Assembly (NCBI RefSeq): GCF_004346685.1
Contig: NZ_SMCO01000008.1
Location: 1 to 64,000, forward strand
Length of the DNA: 64,000 nt
DNA from: Sulfurirhabdus autotrophica
GTDB lineage: Bacteria; Pseudomonadota; Gammaproteobacteria; Burkholderiales; SMCO01
Reading direction: 5' to 3'
The notes under the pieces are model-generated. The model did no database searches, was not told the DNA's origin, and saw only the letters and a program-made list of their open reading frames with translations. Numbering within the stretch: the stretch's first letter is position 1; every line of letters begins with the position of its first letter. Below are positions 44,282 to 52,510 of the stretch, piece by piece. Made by a program: the position numbers and the translations under genes.

Positions 44282-45199
44282 CTAACCCACCACCATCGTT
44301 TGCAAACCTTCCGCCAGTGCGTCAAATACCAAGCGGATGCGAGCACTGTTACGTAGTTCCCGGTGCGCGGTTACCCAGACAGGCATATTGGGGACCAACT
44401 CTTCTGGCAGCACCAATTGCATCTCGGGCCATCGTGCCGCTACGCTGACAGGGGCAAATACAATTCCAAGACCCGCCAACGCTGCCTGCCACCCAATTAT
44501 TTGGTTATCGCAACGAAATGCAAAGAACTCTCGTTCGACCGGCATGCCTGCAGCGCGAAATCCACGCAGGATCATATTGGATGAATCGAGACCAATCCAG
44601 TCATAGTCACCTGCACGAGCCAGATCGACTTCTCCGCCGACGCGTTTCAGATAATCGACGTGCGCAAATGCCCCTATTTTGGCATCACCCACGCGCTTTG
44701 CCACCAAACCGCCTTGCGTCGGACGGGTATGGCGTATGGCGATATCGGCCTGACGTTCCAACAAGTTTTCTACCCGATTGGACGCCACTAACTCTATCTG
44801 AATCGCTGGATGGGTTTGCCGCAACAGCTTGAGTATCTCAGGTAGTACATAGGCAGAGGTCATCTCGCTAGCGGTCAGACGCACCGTGCCGCCCAACTGC
44901 TGCGTCTGGCCTAATGCAGTGAGCGACACGGCCTGCGCCGCTGTCTGCATCTGTCGTGCTGGCCATACTAACGCTTCGCCCGCTGCGGTCAGGCGCAAGC
45001 CGCGTGCCACCCGCTCAAAAAGTGCTATACCAAGTGACGATTCCAACTCGGCAATCTGGCGGCTCAGCGTAGGCTGGCTGGTTGCAAGCAAGCGCGTTGC
45101 ACCGGTTAATGAGCCTGCGTCCACTACTGCCAGAAATGCGCGCAGCAGGTTCCAGTCCGGTTGTTGTGCCTTTGGTACTGAAGAGTCTAATGTATTCAT
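44282..45199 (-). CDS. LysR-family transcriptional regulator
   Basis: About 305 residues from the ATG at 45199 (an upstream in-frame ATG at 45238 would add 13). The HTH is canonical (WNLLRAFLAVVDAGSLTGATRLLATSQPTLSRQI) and the C-terminal effector domain contains RLTASEMTSAYVLPEIL. It is divergent from the SDR gene at 45290, a typical LysR-target arrangement, so it probably activates that gene. The inducer is unknown. Confidence 0.9.
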   Translation of the reverse strand: MNTLDSSVPKAQQPDWNLLRAFLAVVDAGSLTGATRLLATSQPTLSRQIAELESSLGIALFERVARGLRLTAAGEALVWPARQMQTAAQAVSLTALGQTQQLGGTVRLTASEMTSAYVLPEILKLLRQTHPAIQIELVASNRVENLLERQADIAIRHTRPTQGGLVAKRVGDAKIGAFAHVDYLKRVGGEVDLARAGDYDWIGLDSSNMILRGFRAAGMPVEREFFAFRCDNQIIGWQAALAGLGIVFAPVSVAARWPEMQLVLPEELVPNMPVWVTAHRELRNSARIRLVFDALAEGLQTMVVG

Positions 45200-45289
45200 C
45201 AATGCATACCTTGCATTCAGATATACGGATTGTGCCATACATTTTCGACAGGCAGAATAGGATCATCCAATTATCAAGCAGGAATAACC

Positions 45290-46264
45290 ATGAGCCATCA
45301 CACTCCTTCAGTACTGATATTTGGTGCCAACGGACGCTTTGGAACTATGGCAACCCACGCATTTGCTAAAGCAGGCTGGCAGGTCCGCGCACAGGTCCGA
45401 CGCACTCAGGTCAGCTGGCCAAAAGAGGTCGAGCCGGTACAAATTGACGCGATGCAGGTCGATGCACTGTGCCGAACAGCACAAGGGATGGACGTGATCG
45501 TCAATGCGCTCAACCCGCCTTATACGCAGTGGGAGCGATTTGCGCGTCCGCTGGCCGCCAATGCGCTAGCTGCCGCGAAAGCCAGCGGCGCGCTCCTGAT
45601 GTTTCCCGGTAACGTGTACAACTTTGGAAAGTCATTACCCGCCGAGTTGCACCTGGACACGCCACAGATTGGCAACAACAGCAAGGCCCGCGTTCGTATC
45701 GACATTGAACAGCAACTGCGCGCTGCCGCTGCCAGCGGGGTAAACAGTGTGGTAGTGCGGGCTGGCGACTTCTTTGGTGGTGAGGGGCGCGGCTCGTGGT
45801 TTGATCTGGTGATCACCAAGTCGCTCGGCAAAGGCAAACTAGTTTATCCGGGGCCGATGGACGTGCCACATACTTGGGCCTATCTGCCGGACCTGGCGGA
45901 AACCTTTGTGCGCCTGGCGAACCTGCGCGCGCATCTGCATGGTGTAAATTGTTTACATTTTGCAGGACATGCACTCACTGGCGCTGAATTACATCTGGCG
46001 ATGGAAAGCGCAAGCGGACGGACGCTGCGACTAACGAGTCTGCCGTGGGGGATAATCCGTCTAGCAGCGCCGTTTTCGCCGATGGTACGAGCGATGCTGG
46101 AAATGCGTTACCTTTGGCAACGTCCTCATATCATGGAAGATAGCGCTCTAAGGGCGCAACTAGGAGACGTGCCCAATACGCCATTTACGCAAGCGCTCAC
46201 CGAAGCTCTTACCGCATTGAACCTGCCCACAGCCCACCCGGTACCAATATTACATGGAGCCTAA
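45290..46264 (+). CDS. NAD(P)-dependent epimerase/SDR-family protein
   Basis: A 324-residue Rossmann protein with the dinucleotide loop IFGANGRFGTMA at the N-terminus. The pattern of DVIVNALNPPY and SVVVRAGDFFGGEGRGSWF matches extended SDR/NmrA-like proteins, some of which have lost catalysis and act as redox sensors. The ATG at 45290 follows AGGAA. It is divergent from, and probably controlled by, the LysR gene 91 bp away. The substrate is unknown. Confidence 0.8.
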   Translation: MSHHTPSVLIFGANGRFGTMATHAFAKAGWQVRAQVRRTQVSWPKEVEPVQIDAMQVDALCRTAQGMDVIVNALNPPYTQWERFARPLAANALAAAKASGALLMFPGNVYNFGKSLPAELHLDTPQIGNNSKARVRIDIEQQLRAAAASGVNSVVVRAGDFFGGEGRGSWFDLVITKSLGKGKLVYPGPMDVPHTWAYLPDLAETFVRLANLRAHLHGVNCLHFAGHALTGAELHLAMESASGRTLRLTSLPWGIIRLAAPFSPMVRAMLEMRYLWQRPHIMEDSALRAQLGDVPNTPFTQALTEALTALNLPTAHPVPILHGA

Positions 46265-46542
46265 CATGTTAACGGCCACAGAGCATATTTTTTGTGCCAT
46301 ACCACATGGCAAGTTGTAGATCTTTAAATACCATGGGGTCTTAGCAGAGAAAATGATCCGGCCTACGGTAATAGATTTCGAGCATATTTGATCCATTTCA
46401 GCCATAAATTTGCATGTTACTACTCTTACTTTGGTGTCGAAGCCAATAAGATGCAACAAGCTTGAAATGACAGCATGTACCATGGTTTCATCTAAATTGC
46501 AGTTCAGTATGGCATGCAATTCAACATATGAGGACGGCTTAC

Positions 46543-47313
46543 ATGGAAGAAAGGACAATAGATACATGCGTAGGCCGTATTTCGCTGACCATAGATCATC
46601 GGGGCACAGGAGTGCCCATTATTTTTCTGCACGGGGTGTTTCTGGATAAGTCATTGTGGTTTGAGGTTTCCAATGATTTGCCAGAAATAACACGCATATT
46701 CATTGATATGCCTGCCCACGGAGTCAGCGGTGATGTGGGACATGACTGGGTGCTGGAAGATTGTGTCGAAATGCTCATGCAGATCATTAACGAATTAAAA
46801 CTCGACACCTGTTTTCTCATTGGGCAATCATGGGGAAGCATGACCGCCTTGCGAGCCGCAACCAAATATCCCGAGCGTTTTGAAGCACTGGGCTTATTCA
46901 ATATGCCTTTTAAGAAAACAACGGGGTTACGCAGGTTGGGATTTATTTTTCAAAAGGTAATGTTGTATTTCCCCAGATTTTATGCAAAGCAAGCTGCTAA
47001 ATCGCTCTACTCTAGAGAAATTTTGCATAAGCGACCTGAGCTATTAATTCAGATGCAAGATAGGCTTTCAAAACGCTCCCTACAGGAGTTGTCACGCGTT
47101 ATTAACGCTGTAATTCTAATGCCTGAAGACGCGACCCATTGGATCAATGAGTTGCAGATACCTGCATTGGCAGTAATAGGGCAAGAGGATTATGTCGGCA
47201 AACCGCCAAAACTGGAAACCTGGACAGTTCCAGGCGGACATATTAGTCCTCATGAATCAATCGAAAAAGTCAAAGCCGCTATTCTGAAGGTACTTGACAT
47301 GAAAAAACGGTAA
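46543..47313 (+). CDS. Alpha/beta hydrolase
   Basis: A 256-residue hydrolase. The oxyanion region IIFLHGVFLDKSLWF, nucleophile elbow GQSWGSMTALRA (Ser in G-x-S-x-G), an acid in VIGQEDYVG and His in VPGGHISPHES complete the triad. I start at 46543, which has GAGG upstream; the ATG at 46528 is an alternative. Size suits a small-molecule ester or lactone hydrolase. It is monocistronic and followed by IS debris. Confidence 0.82.
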   Translation: MEERTIDTCVGRISLTIDHRGTGVPIIFLHGVFLDKSLWFEVSNDLPEITRIFIDMPAHGVSGDVGHDWVLEDCVEMLMQIINELKLDTCFLIGQSWGSMTALRAATKYPERFEALGLFNMPFKKTTGLRRLGFIFQKVMLYFPRFYAKQAAKSLYSREILHKRPELLIQMQDRLSKRSLQELSRVINAVILMPEDATHWINELQIPALAVIGQEDYVGKPPKLETWTVPGGHISPHESIEKVKAAILKVLDMKKR

Positions 47314-47390
47314 ATACGACGAAAAATGCCATCCAGCCGTCGTTTCGCGTTCCCAAAACTGCAGCTTATAGATCCGGCCAACAAATATTA

Positions 47391-47653
47391 TCAAGCCGCA
47401 TATTTCACGCGTGGATCCTGGAAGTATTTTTTGACACGTTCAGGGGGCTGTTTCAATTTTTGCATGTGCTCTGTTGCAGCTGTTTTCAGTTTAGCCTTGT
47501 TGCGAGCCGGCACTTTTGAGCAGATCGCTTGCTTCAGGTGCTTCAGGCTGCGTTAAGCCGTATTTACTGGTTCAATTAAGAACTGTAGCTGAGTAGGTAG
47601 AACAACTCAATTTTGTCTTTACATTCCTTCAGCCAGACTTTAACCAGTTTGTT
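47391..47653 (-). pseudogene. IS630-family transposase remnant (C-terminal part)
   Basis: Reading the minus strand with one frameshift and one in-frame stop gives the diagnostic IS630 C-terminus: a helix-turn-helix segment with NKLVKVWLKECKDKIELFY (where family members have EVFYLPSYSPELNP), then HMQKLKQPPERVKKYF and a terminal VKYAA. The N-terminal half with the DDE core is absent. The stop codon (47391-47393) is preserved. It is dead DNA that joins the IS110 fragment upstream. Confidence 0.75.
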
Positions 47654-47823
47654 GCGGTGCGTACCAGAGCAGGCTTCATGCTGATCAGGTACGATGTCAG
47701 ATTGGCTATCACCGGCAATAACTGATCTCTTGTTGCTTTGGGTTTGACCAGTGAAGCTTTGCCACTTTCATCCACACCGTGGACGACTAAAATATTCTTG
47801 GCAAGATCAATACCTGCGGCCAT
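47654..47823 (-). pseudogene. IS110-family transposase remnant (N-terminal part)
   Basis: The frame opens with MAAGIDLAKNILVVHGVDES (catalytic Asp in GIDLAKN) and continues KPKATRDQLLPVIANL, typical of IS110 transposases. A one-base deletion shifts the frame just where the intact family reads MEACSG, and the sequence passes into IS630-type DNA near 47655. A chimaera of two IS families in 430 bp indicates nested insertion and loss. Confidence 0.72.
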
Positions 47824-47941
47824 AATGTTAATGACATTCCCCTCATGGTGATTGATGAAAACAGCGCATTCCATCTTGGCATTTTTAATGCCATTTGCAA
47901 CTCCTTCGTCGCTTTCTCGGGACGGGGAAGTCCTTTTCATT

Positions 47942-47948
47942 TGTTAGG
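47942..47948 (+). other. attC-type R' core site GTTAGGC
   Basis: GTTAGGC is a perfect GTTRRRY integron core site and lies 18 bp before the start of the methyltransferase gene at 47966. The sequence to its left (about 47896-47941) could form the other attC arms only loosely. It would mark the left end of a cassette holding that gene. No integrase is present, so this is a candidate. Confidence 0.4.
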
Positions 47949-47965
47949 CCGCTTAAGGATGCACC

Positions 47966-48604
47966 ATGGACACCTGCCAAGTTTCCGTCAACACGTTCGA
48001 TAGGCTCGCGGAAACGTACGCCCAGAAGTACCTAGCCCTGAATACGTATGATACCTACTACCGAGAGTTCTGCTCACACGTTCCTCGGCACGGCGCGACC
48101 GTGCTGGACGTTGCTTGCGGACCGGGCAATGTCTCTGCATTCCTCATGCGTGAAAGGCCAGATCTTCAGGTGCTCGGAATAGACCTTTCACCAAACATGG
48201 TACAGTTAGCCCAAAATCATGTGTCGACCGCCAGCTTTTTGGTTCAAGACTGTAGGCAGTTGGTTGAACTAGGCCGAGTGTTTGACGGCATTGCGTATGC
48301 CTTTGGATTGAACTATCTGAACCAGGAAGATGCGGAGCAGTTCTTTAGGTCGCTCAGTAAAATCCTAGCGCCCAACGGGGTGCTTTACCTCAGTGCAATG
48401 TTGGGGCCCAGGGAGCGGCCTGGACTCCAGACCTCAAGCAGCGGTGACCAAATCTATGTGCACTACCGATCAAGGCAGGAGATTGAACACTTGGTTCAGA
48501 GTGCACGTCTAGAGATCGTATTTTCAGAAGAAATCGGTAGTCCTGCCAATGCATCAAAGCCCATTATCGATATGGTTTTGGTTGCACGGCGCATTGGTAC
48601 TTAA
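47966..48604 (+). CDS. Class I SAM-dependent methyltransferase
   Basis: A 212-residue enzyme with motif I VLDVACGPGNVSAFL, motif II GIDLSPNM, motif III SFLVQDCRQL and a typical motif IV FDGIAYAFGLNYL. It resembles small-molecule UbiE-like methyltransferases. It begins 18 bp after a GTTAGGC core site and is followed directly by the attC-like site at 48614, as expected of an integron gene cassette with its own recombination site. The substrate is unknown. Confidence 0.8.
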   Translation: MDTCQVSVNTFDRLAETYAQKYLALNTYDTYYREFCSHVPRHGATVLDVACGPGNVSAFLMRERPDLQVLGIDLSPNMVQLAQNHVSTASFLVQDCRQLVELGRVFDGIAYAFGLNYLNQEDAEQFFRSLSKILAPNGVLYLSAMLGPRERPGLQTSSSGDQIYVHYRSRQEIEHLVQSARLEIVFSEEIGSPANASKPIIDMVLVARRIGT

Positions 48605-48613
48605 GATGAAGCG

Positions 48614-48680
48614 GCCAAACAATTCATTCTACCGGACGCTGTGCGATAAAACCGCGCAATGTCGGTGAATTCAAACGGTT
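48614..48680 (+). other. attC-like recombination site after the methyltransferase cassette
   Basis: Ten bases after the methyltransferase stop, GCCAAAC AATTCATTC opens a site of the common TAACAATTCATTC type. Its L''-like arm (ACCGGAC) pairs with GTCGGTGAATT (48661-48671), and an unpaired central stretch separates the arms. The right core (near GGTTCAG) is degenerate, so the site may be decayed. Confidence 0.35.
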
Positions 48681-48703
48681 CAGTGTCAGAAATAGGAGTG
48701 CTT

Positions 48704-49096
48704 ATGAAATTCGGCTATACCATCGTCTTTGTCTCATCTGTTACGGAAGCCCTCGCATTCTACAAAGAAGCGTTCGGTTTTGGAACCCGTTTTGTTGACG
48801 ACACGGGACAATATGGAGAACTGGAAACCGGTACAACAACCCTTGCCTTCGCCTCTCATGCCATGGGTGAAATGAACTTTGGTGAGCAGTTTCAAAATGC
48901 TGCCCCAAACGCAGCATCATTTGGTGTTGCGCTAGCATTCGTTGTTGAAGACGTTGCATCAGCTTATGCTAGAGCAACTGCCGCCGGAGCCACTCCAATC
49001 ACCGAGCCGGTTAAAAAACCTTGGGGACAAATTGTCGCCTATGTTCGCGCCAAAGATGGGGAGCTTATTGAGCTTTGCTCTCCGATGGGTGGTTAA
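48704..49096 (+). CDS. VOC-family (glyoxalase/bleomycin resistance) protein
   Basis: A 130-residue single-module VOC protein with two beta-alpha-beta-beta-beta repeats. The first begins MKFGYTIVFVSSVTEALAFYKEAFGF, the second contains VALAFVVEDVASAYARATAAGA and ends with the GELIELCSPMGG strand. The ATG at 48704 is preceded by AGGAG. Family members bind metal and act on small electrophiles or bind drugs. Substrate unknown. It sits in the cassette-like group. Confidence 0.75.
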   Translation: MKFGYTIVFVSSVTEALAFYKEAFGFGTRFVDDTGQYGELETGTTTLAFASHAMGEMNFGEQFQNAAPNAASFGVALAFVVEDVASAYARATAAGATPITEPVKKPWGQIVAYVRAKDGELIELCSPMGG

Positions 49097-49122
49097 CAAA
49101 TCATTCTGGCTGGCAGTCAAAC

Positions 49123-49542
49123 ATGGACAAATTTGAAAACCCTGAAGTTGCAGAAGTGTTCAATAACTATCCGAAGCACATACATCAAAAAATGATGTTC
49201 CTTCGCCAGTTAGTGCTGGATACAGCCTCAGAAAGTGAGGACGTTAGCGCAATGGAAGAAACGCTAAAATGGGGTGAGCCAAGTTATCTCACGAAGAGTG
49301 GAAGCACAATCCGAATGGATTGGAAGAATTCAACGCCAAATCAATACGCACTATATTTTCATTGCAAAACAAAGCTGGTTGATACATTCAAAGAGCTTTA
49401 TAACGATAAGCTGAAGTTTGAAGGGAACAGAGCCATTGTGTTTCATCAAAACGATGAAATACCCATTGATGAAGTGAAGCATTGTATTTTTTTGTCACTC
49501 ACTTATCACGGCAGAAAACATCTTCCAATGTTGGGCGTATGA
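49123..49542 (+). CDS. DUF1801-family protein
   Basis: A 139-residue protein of the DUF1801 family, seen from FNNYPKHIHQKMMFLRQLV, WGEPSYLTKSGSTIRM and SLTYHGRKHLP. Function unknown; the fold is shared with YdhG-type proteins. It starts 26 bp after the VOC stop, and the VOC stop itself is followed by an attC-like stretch (TAACAAATCATTC) that appears truncated. Cassette fusion by loss of a recombination site could explain this. Confidence 0.65.
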   Translation: MDKFENPEVAEVFNNYPKHIHQKMMFLRQLVLDTASESEDVSAMEETLKWGEPSYLTKSGSTIRMDWKNSTPNQYALYFHCKTKLVDTFKELYNDKLKFEGNRAIVFHQNDEIPIDEVKHCIFLSLTYHGRKHLPMLGV

Positions 49543-49635
49543 ATAAAACACATTGCATTGCGTTCTAGGGTGACACTACTGTCAAGGCACAGCACCTCTT
49601 AACTTTACGTAGCCACCTTAATTAAAGGAGAAAAA

Positions 49636-50250
49636 ATGAGCATATCAATTTTGGCTAGTCGCGCTGAATCCCTAAATGCAAAAGTCGGTGCCGTCACTTT
49701 GGCTGTGGCTGCCTTCATGACGCTGCTGCTGTCTCACATCGACACTTCTCTCGCGCCCCTGCGTATTTTGACGCTCACTGTTGCGGCGTTTGCTGCTTGG
49801 GCGTTTTGCGATGAAATGGGCCTGAGAAAACCGCTGAATCGAGCAGGCTTTATCTTCTTCACCATTGCGGCGATAACCAAAGTACAAATCTCGCTTGGTA
49901 TCGCAACAGAGTTTGCAGGACGTTACTATCTCCTGTACGCGGCATTCTTGTTGCTTGCAGTGCTTTTTTGGTCAATCGCCCTCCTTCACCGCCAGCGAGA
50001 GCTGAAAGTGATCGGCGCTGTTGGCGTTATTGCGACTTTGGCACCTATTGCAGCAATCATCGTAGGCCACATCGTAGTCGGCCTTGGGGCTGCTCTCGGG
50101 GTTGGGTCCTTGCTTGCTGCAACAGAAGGCGGCCCACTAACCAACCTCAGTTTTGTCACAATGGTTGAACGCATTTTCGGTCTCTGGGGTTACGTGGCTG
50201 CCTGGCTCCTATGGAGAGGACACATCGTTAACAAACCCTATGTGCAGTAG
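49636..50250 (+). CDS. Membrane protein, unknown function
   Basis: A 204-residue protein with about six helices (AVTLAVAAFMTLLLSHI-like, AAFAAWAFCDEMGL, FAGRYYLLYAAFLLLAVLFW, VIGAVGVIATLAPIAAIIVG and others). The ATG follows AAAGGAG. No transporter signature is seen and no family recognised. It is followed by an attC-like site at 50299-50394. Confidence 0.6.
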   Translation: MSISILASRAESLNAKVGAVTLAVAAFMTLLLSHIDTSLAPLRILTLTVAAFAAWAFCDEMGLRKPLNRAGFIFFTIAAITKVQISLGIATEFAGRYYLLYAAFLLLAVLFWSIALLHRQRELKVIGAVGVIATLAPIAAIIVGHIVVGLGAALGVGSLLAATEGGPLTNLSFVTMVERIFGLWGYVAAWLLWRGHIVNKPYVQ

Positions 50251-50298
50251 CATCGAATGGTAAGCCGAAGTTACTCAGCATCTATTCCGCCATGCACC

Positions 50299-50394
50299 AC
50301 TAAACTTACTGGTTGGGCAGAGGACACTCACGGCTTTTAGCCAGCATGCCCTCCGAACTGCGCACTCAAGTGCTGCTTACCAGGGTGTTAGCGC
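50299..50394 (+). other. attC-like site after the membrane protein gene
   Basis: CACTAAAC (50299-50306) and GTTAGCG (50388-50394) act as R''- and R'-like cores. Arms CTGGTTGGGCAG (50310-50321) and CTGCTTACCAG (50374-50384) pair as CTGGT...GCAG with an internal loop, and a 50-base spacer lies between. It lies between two cassette-like genes in the correct position. It scores weakly by eye. Confidence 0.35.
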
Positions 50395-50416
50395 ACATTC
50401 CCACAAAAGAGCAGAA

Positions 50417-50812
50417 ATGCCAAGCGTCTTAATCGAAGTACGGCGACAATACACTCAAGAGCAGGAGATTGCTCTGGTGGAGGCTATTCACATGGCCTTA
50501 CGTGAAGCTTTTCAGATCTTGCCCGGTGACAAAAATGTTCGCCTCATTGTGCACCAACCTCACCGCTTCGCGTGCCCACCTGCTCGTGAGAAGCCAGATT
50601 TCTATACGCACATCAGTATTGATGCATTTGCTGGTCGCTCTCTTGATGCGAAACGAAATCTGTACAAGGCTGTCGTGAGCAATCTTGAACCCTTCGGCAT
50701 ACCTAAAGACCACGTAAAAATTCTCCGCAGAGAAATTGCAAAAGAAAATTGGGGTATTCGTGGAGGGCAAGCAGAGTGTGATGTTGAGCGAGGTTTCAAG
50801 GTTGAGGTGTAG
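50417..50812 (+). CDS. Tautomerase-family protein
   Basis: A 131-residue protein of the 4-oxalocrotonate tautomerase superfamily. The residue after the initiator Met is Pro, the expected catalytic N-terminal Pro (MPSVLIEVRRQYTQEQ). Segments HMALREAFQI and DFYTHISIDAFAGRSLDAKRN match the larger tautomerase members. It could isomerise or dehalogenate small unsaturated acids. It follows the attC-like site at 50299-50394. Confidence 0.72.
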   Translation: MPSVLIEVRRQYTQEQEIALVEAIHMALREAFQILPGDKNVRLIVHQPHRFACPPAREKPDFYTHISIDAFAGRSLDAKRNLYKAVVSNLEPFGIPKDHVKILRREIAKENWGIRGGQAECDVERGFKVEV

Positions 50813-51255
50813 TTTGTGTTCTAATCTCACCATTTAAGCGGGGCGACCAAAGCACATCTCTTAATACCAAGATAAAACTATCGAAAAACTCATGAAGCAA
50901 TTCTATGGATGAATGGCTGCATTAGGGGTACTTTAACCCTGTGGAGATCAAGATAATTGATTGTATGACGTTTTGAGAGGTCGATATTTTTGTCGGCGCC
51001 TGTCGTTCGAGTATTTCAATACAATACCTGCAGTAGCAGTCATCCAATATAAGCTTGTGAGGTCTAAATGTAGCCCCCCTCGAAAATAAAAAACATTTCG
51101 AGATAGCGTCTTTCTGAGAAAGGAAGCGCTACATAAAGAAATCGAAATTCGATTCTTCACTTCACATAAGGCCGAACATGAGGCGCTCGCCGCATCCTGC
51201 CTGAACTTCCGCTACCATTGTTCAACAGAGCCATCTCAAGAAAAATTAGTTAATC
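50813..51255. other. Gene-free gap before the VOC-DUF2461-WYL group
   Basis: About 440 bp with no credible gene; a minus-strand frame at 50948-51160 has no ribosome site or recognisable protein. Together with the palindrome at 51256-51279 it forms the control region of the next operon. Confidence 0.4.
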
Positions 51256-51279
51256 CTACTGACACCACGCTGTCAGTAG
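51256..51279. promoter_or_regulatory. Perfect palindrome upstream of the VOC-DUF2461-WYL group
   Basis: CTACTGACA (51256-51264) and TGTCAGTAG (51271-51279) are a perfect 9-bp inverted repeat with a 6-base loop, 57 bp upstream of the VOC start at 51336. A WYL-domain regulator gene is the third gene downstream, so an autoregulatory operator is likely. The regulator-operator match is inferred. Confidence 0.55.
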
Positions 51280-51335
51280 CCCATTGTTAAGCTTGGATTC
51301 GTATTCAAACCACTACGTAATAAATGGAGAACATC

Positions 51336-51737
51336 ATGAGTGAATCAGCAATGAAACAAGTCGGTGCATTTAGCTGGAATGAATTAATGACAACGGACGT
51401 AAAAGGTGCCAAGGTATTTTATGGCGAGCTATTCAATTGGGGTATGCAGGATGTCAAGCCAGGCGATATGGACTACACCCTGGTTAAGTTGGGCGATCAG
51501 GATATCGCCGGCATCATGGCCATCCCGGATAAAGCGGCGGGCATGCCGCCACTCTGGGGCGCTTATGTTACGGTTGCCGATGTTGATGCGCTGCTGCCAC
51601 GCGTTATGCAGCTCGGAGGCAAGGTTATCGTATCCCCTCACGACATCCCTGATGTAGGGCGATTTGCCGTGATTCAAGATCCGCAAGGTGCTATGCTATC
51701 GATCATCAGTTATCCAATGGGTCATTCAGCGGCTTAA
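51336..51737 (+). CDS. VOC-family protein
   Basis: A 133-residue single-module VOC protein with start at 51336 behind GGAG (an in-frame ATG at 51324 is an alternative). Pattern: FSWNELMTTDVKGAKVFYGELFNW, then WGAYVTVADVDALLPRVMQL and FAVIQDPQGAMLSIISY. It heads the group with DUF2461 and WYL genes. It probably binds or modifies a small ligand. Confidence 0.75.
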   Translation: MSESAMKQVGAFSWNELMTTDVKGAKVFYGELFNWGMQDVKPGDMDYTLVKLGDQDIAGIMAIPDKAAGMPPLWGAYVTVADVDALLPRVMQLGGKVIVSPHDIPDVGRFAVIQDPQGAMLSIISYPMGHSAA

Positions 51738-51746
51738 CAATTTGCA

Positions 51747-51766
51747 GGGTCGGCCATACCCGACCC
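51747..51766. repeat. 7-bp hairpin after the VOC gene
   Basis: GGGTCGG (51747-51753) pairs with CCGACCC (51760-51766). It follows TTAACAATTTG, which itself matches an integron R''-core (GCTTAAC at the stop). It could be an attC arm or a terminator. Confidence 0.4.
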
Positions 51767-51822
51767 GCTTTCGATAATGGGCGCGGCATTCCTCGCCCCT
51801 ACATGCACCAGTAGGCATTTAA

Positions 51823-52509
51823 ATGGCGAACCGTTACTTCACACGCGATACGTTTAATTTTCTCTCGGCATTGGCGGCCAATAATCGGCGCGAATGGTTT
51901 GACGAACACAAGCCCGACTATGAAGCGACGGTTCGCACGCCCTCCTTGAATTTCATTAGGGACATTGCCACCGATCTCGCCCTGATTTCTCCGCACTTCC
52001 TAGCCCTACCCCGGAAGGTTGGCGGCGCTTTAATGCGTGTTAACCGTGATATTCGATTCGGCAATGACAAACGCCCGTATAAAACCAATATTGGTATCCA
52101 GTTTCGGCATGAGGTGGGGAAGGATGTGCATGCCCCAGGCTTTTACCTGCACATAGAACCAAACGATTGTTTTGTTGCCATTGGCCTGTGGCGTCCAGAT
52201 GCGAGCGCTTTGAGCAAGATTCGCGATGCCATTGTCAACCAAGGTGAGGCTTGGCTGGCCGCGCGAGACGACAAAAATTTCAATCAGAAGTTTTCGCTGG
52301 CTGGCGCTACGCTCACGAATGCACCACGCGGTTATGCCAAAGACCATCCCTTACTGTCAGATCTCAAACGCAAGGACTTCATCGCCATCGCCCCGTTGCG
52401 AGATGCAGAAGCTATCTCAAAAGACTTTTACCCTAAAGTGGTCGAGCATTATGCCCAGGCAGCACCCTTCATGCGCTATCTATGCAAGGCGCTGGAGCTA
52501 CGCTTTTAG
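51823..52509 (+). CDS. DUF2461-family protein
   Basis: A 228-residue protein recognised by FTRDTFNFLSALAANNRREWFDEHKPDY, GGALMRVNRDIRFGNDKRPYKTNIGIQF and HAPGFYLHIEPNDCF. The molecular function is unknown. It ends one base before the ATG of the WYL regulator, so the two are coupled. Confidence 0.7.
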   Translation: MANRYFTRDTFNFLSALAANNRREWFDEHKPDYEATVRTPSLNFIRDIATDLALISPHFLALPRKVGGALMRVNRDIRFGNDKRPYKTNIGIQFRHEVGKDVHAPGFYLHIEPNDCFVAIGLWRPDASALSKIRDAIVNQGEAWLAARDDKNFNQKFSLAGATLTNAPRGYAKDHPLLSDLKRKDFIAIAPLRDAEAISKDFYPKVVEHYAQAAPFMRYLCKALELRF

Positions 52510-52510
52510 C

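Noticed and set aside
46250-46567. Minus-strand frame between the SDR gene and the hydrolase
   Set aside because: No ribosome site or known domain, and it overlaps the start of the hydrolase gene. A GCCTAAC at 46259-46265 looked like an attC core, but the other arms are too weak to accept.
47326-47556. 76-residue plus-strand frame near the IS remnants
   Set aside because: It is the antisense of the IS630 remnant at 47391-47653.
50948-51160. 70-residue minus-strand frame in the gap before the VOC operon
   Set aside because: No ribosome site, unusual amino-acid composition and no recognisable family.
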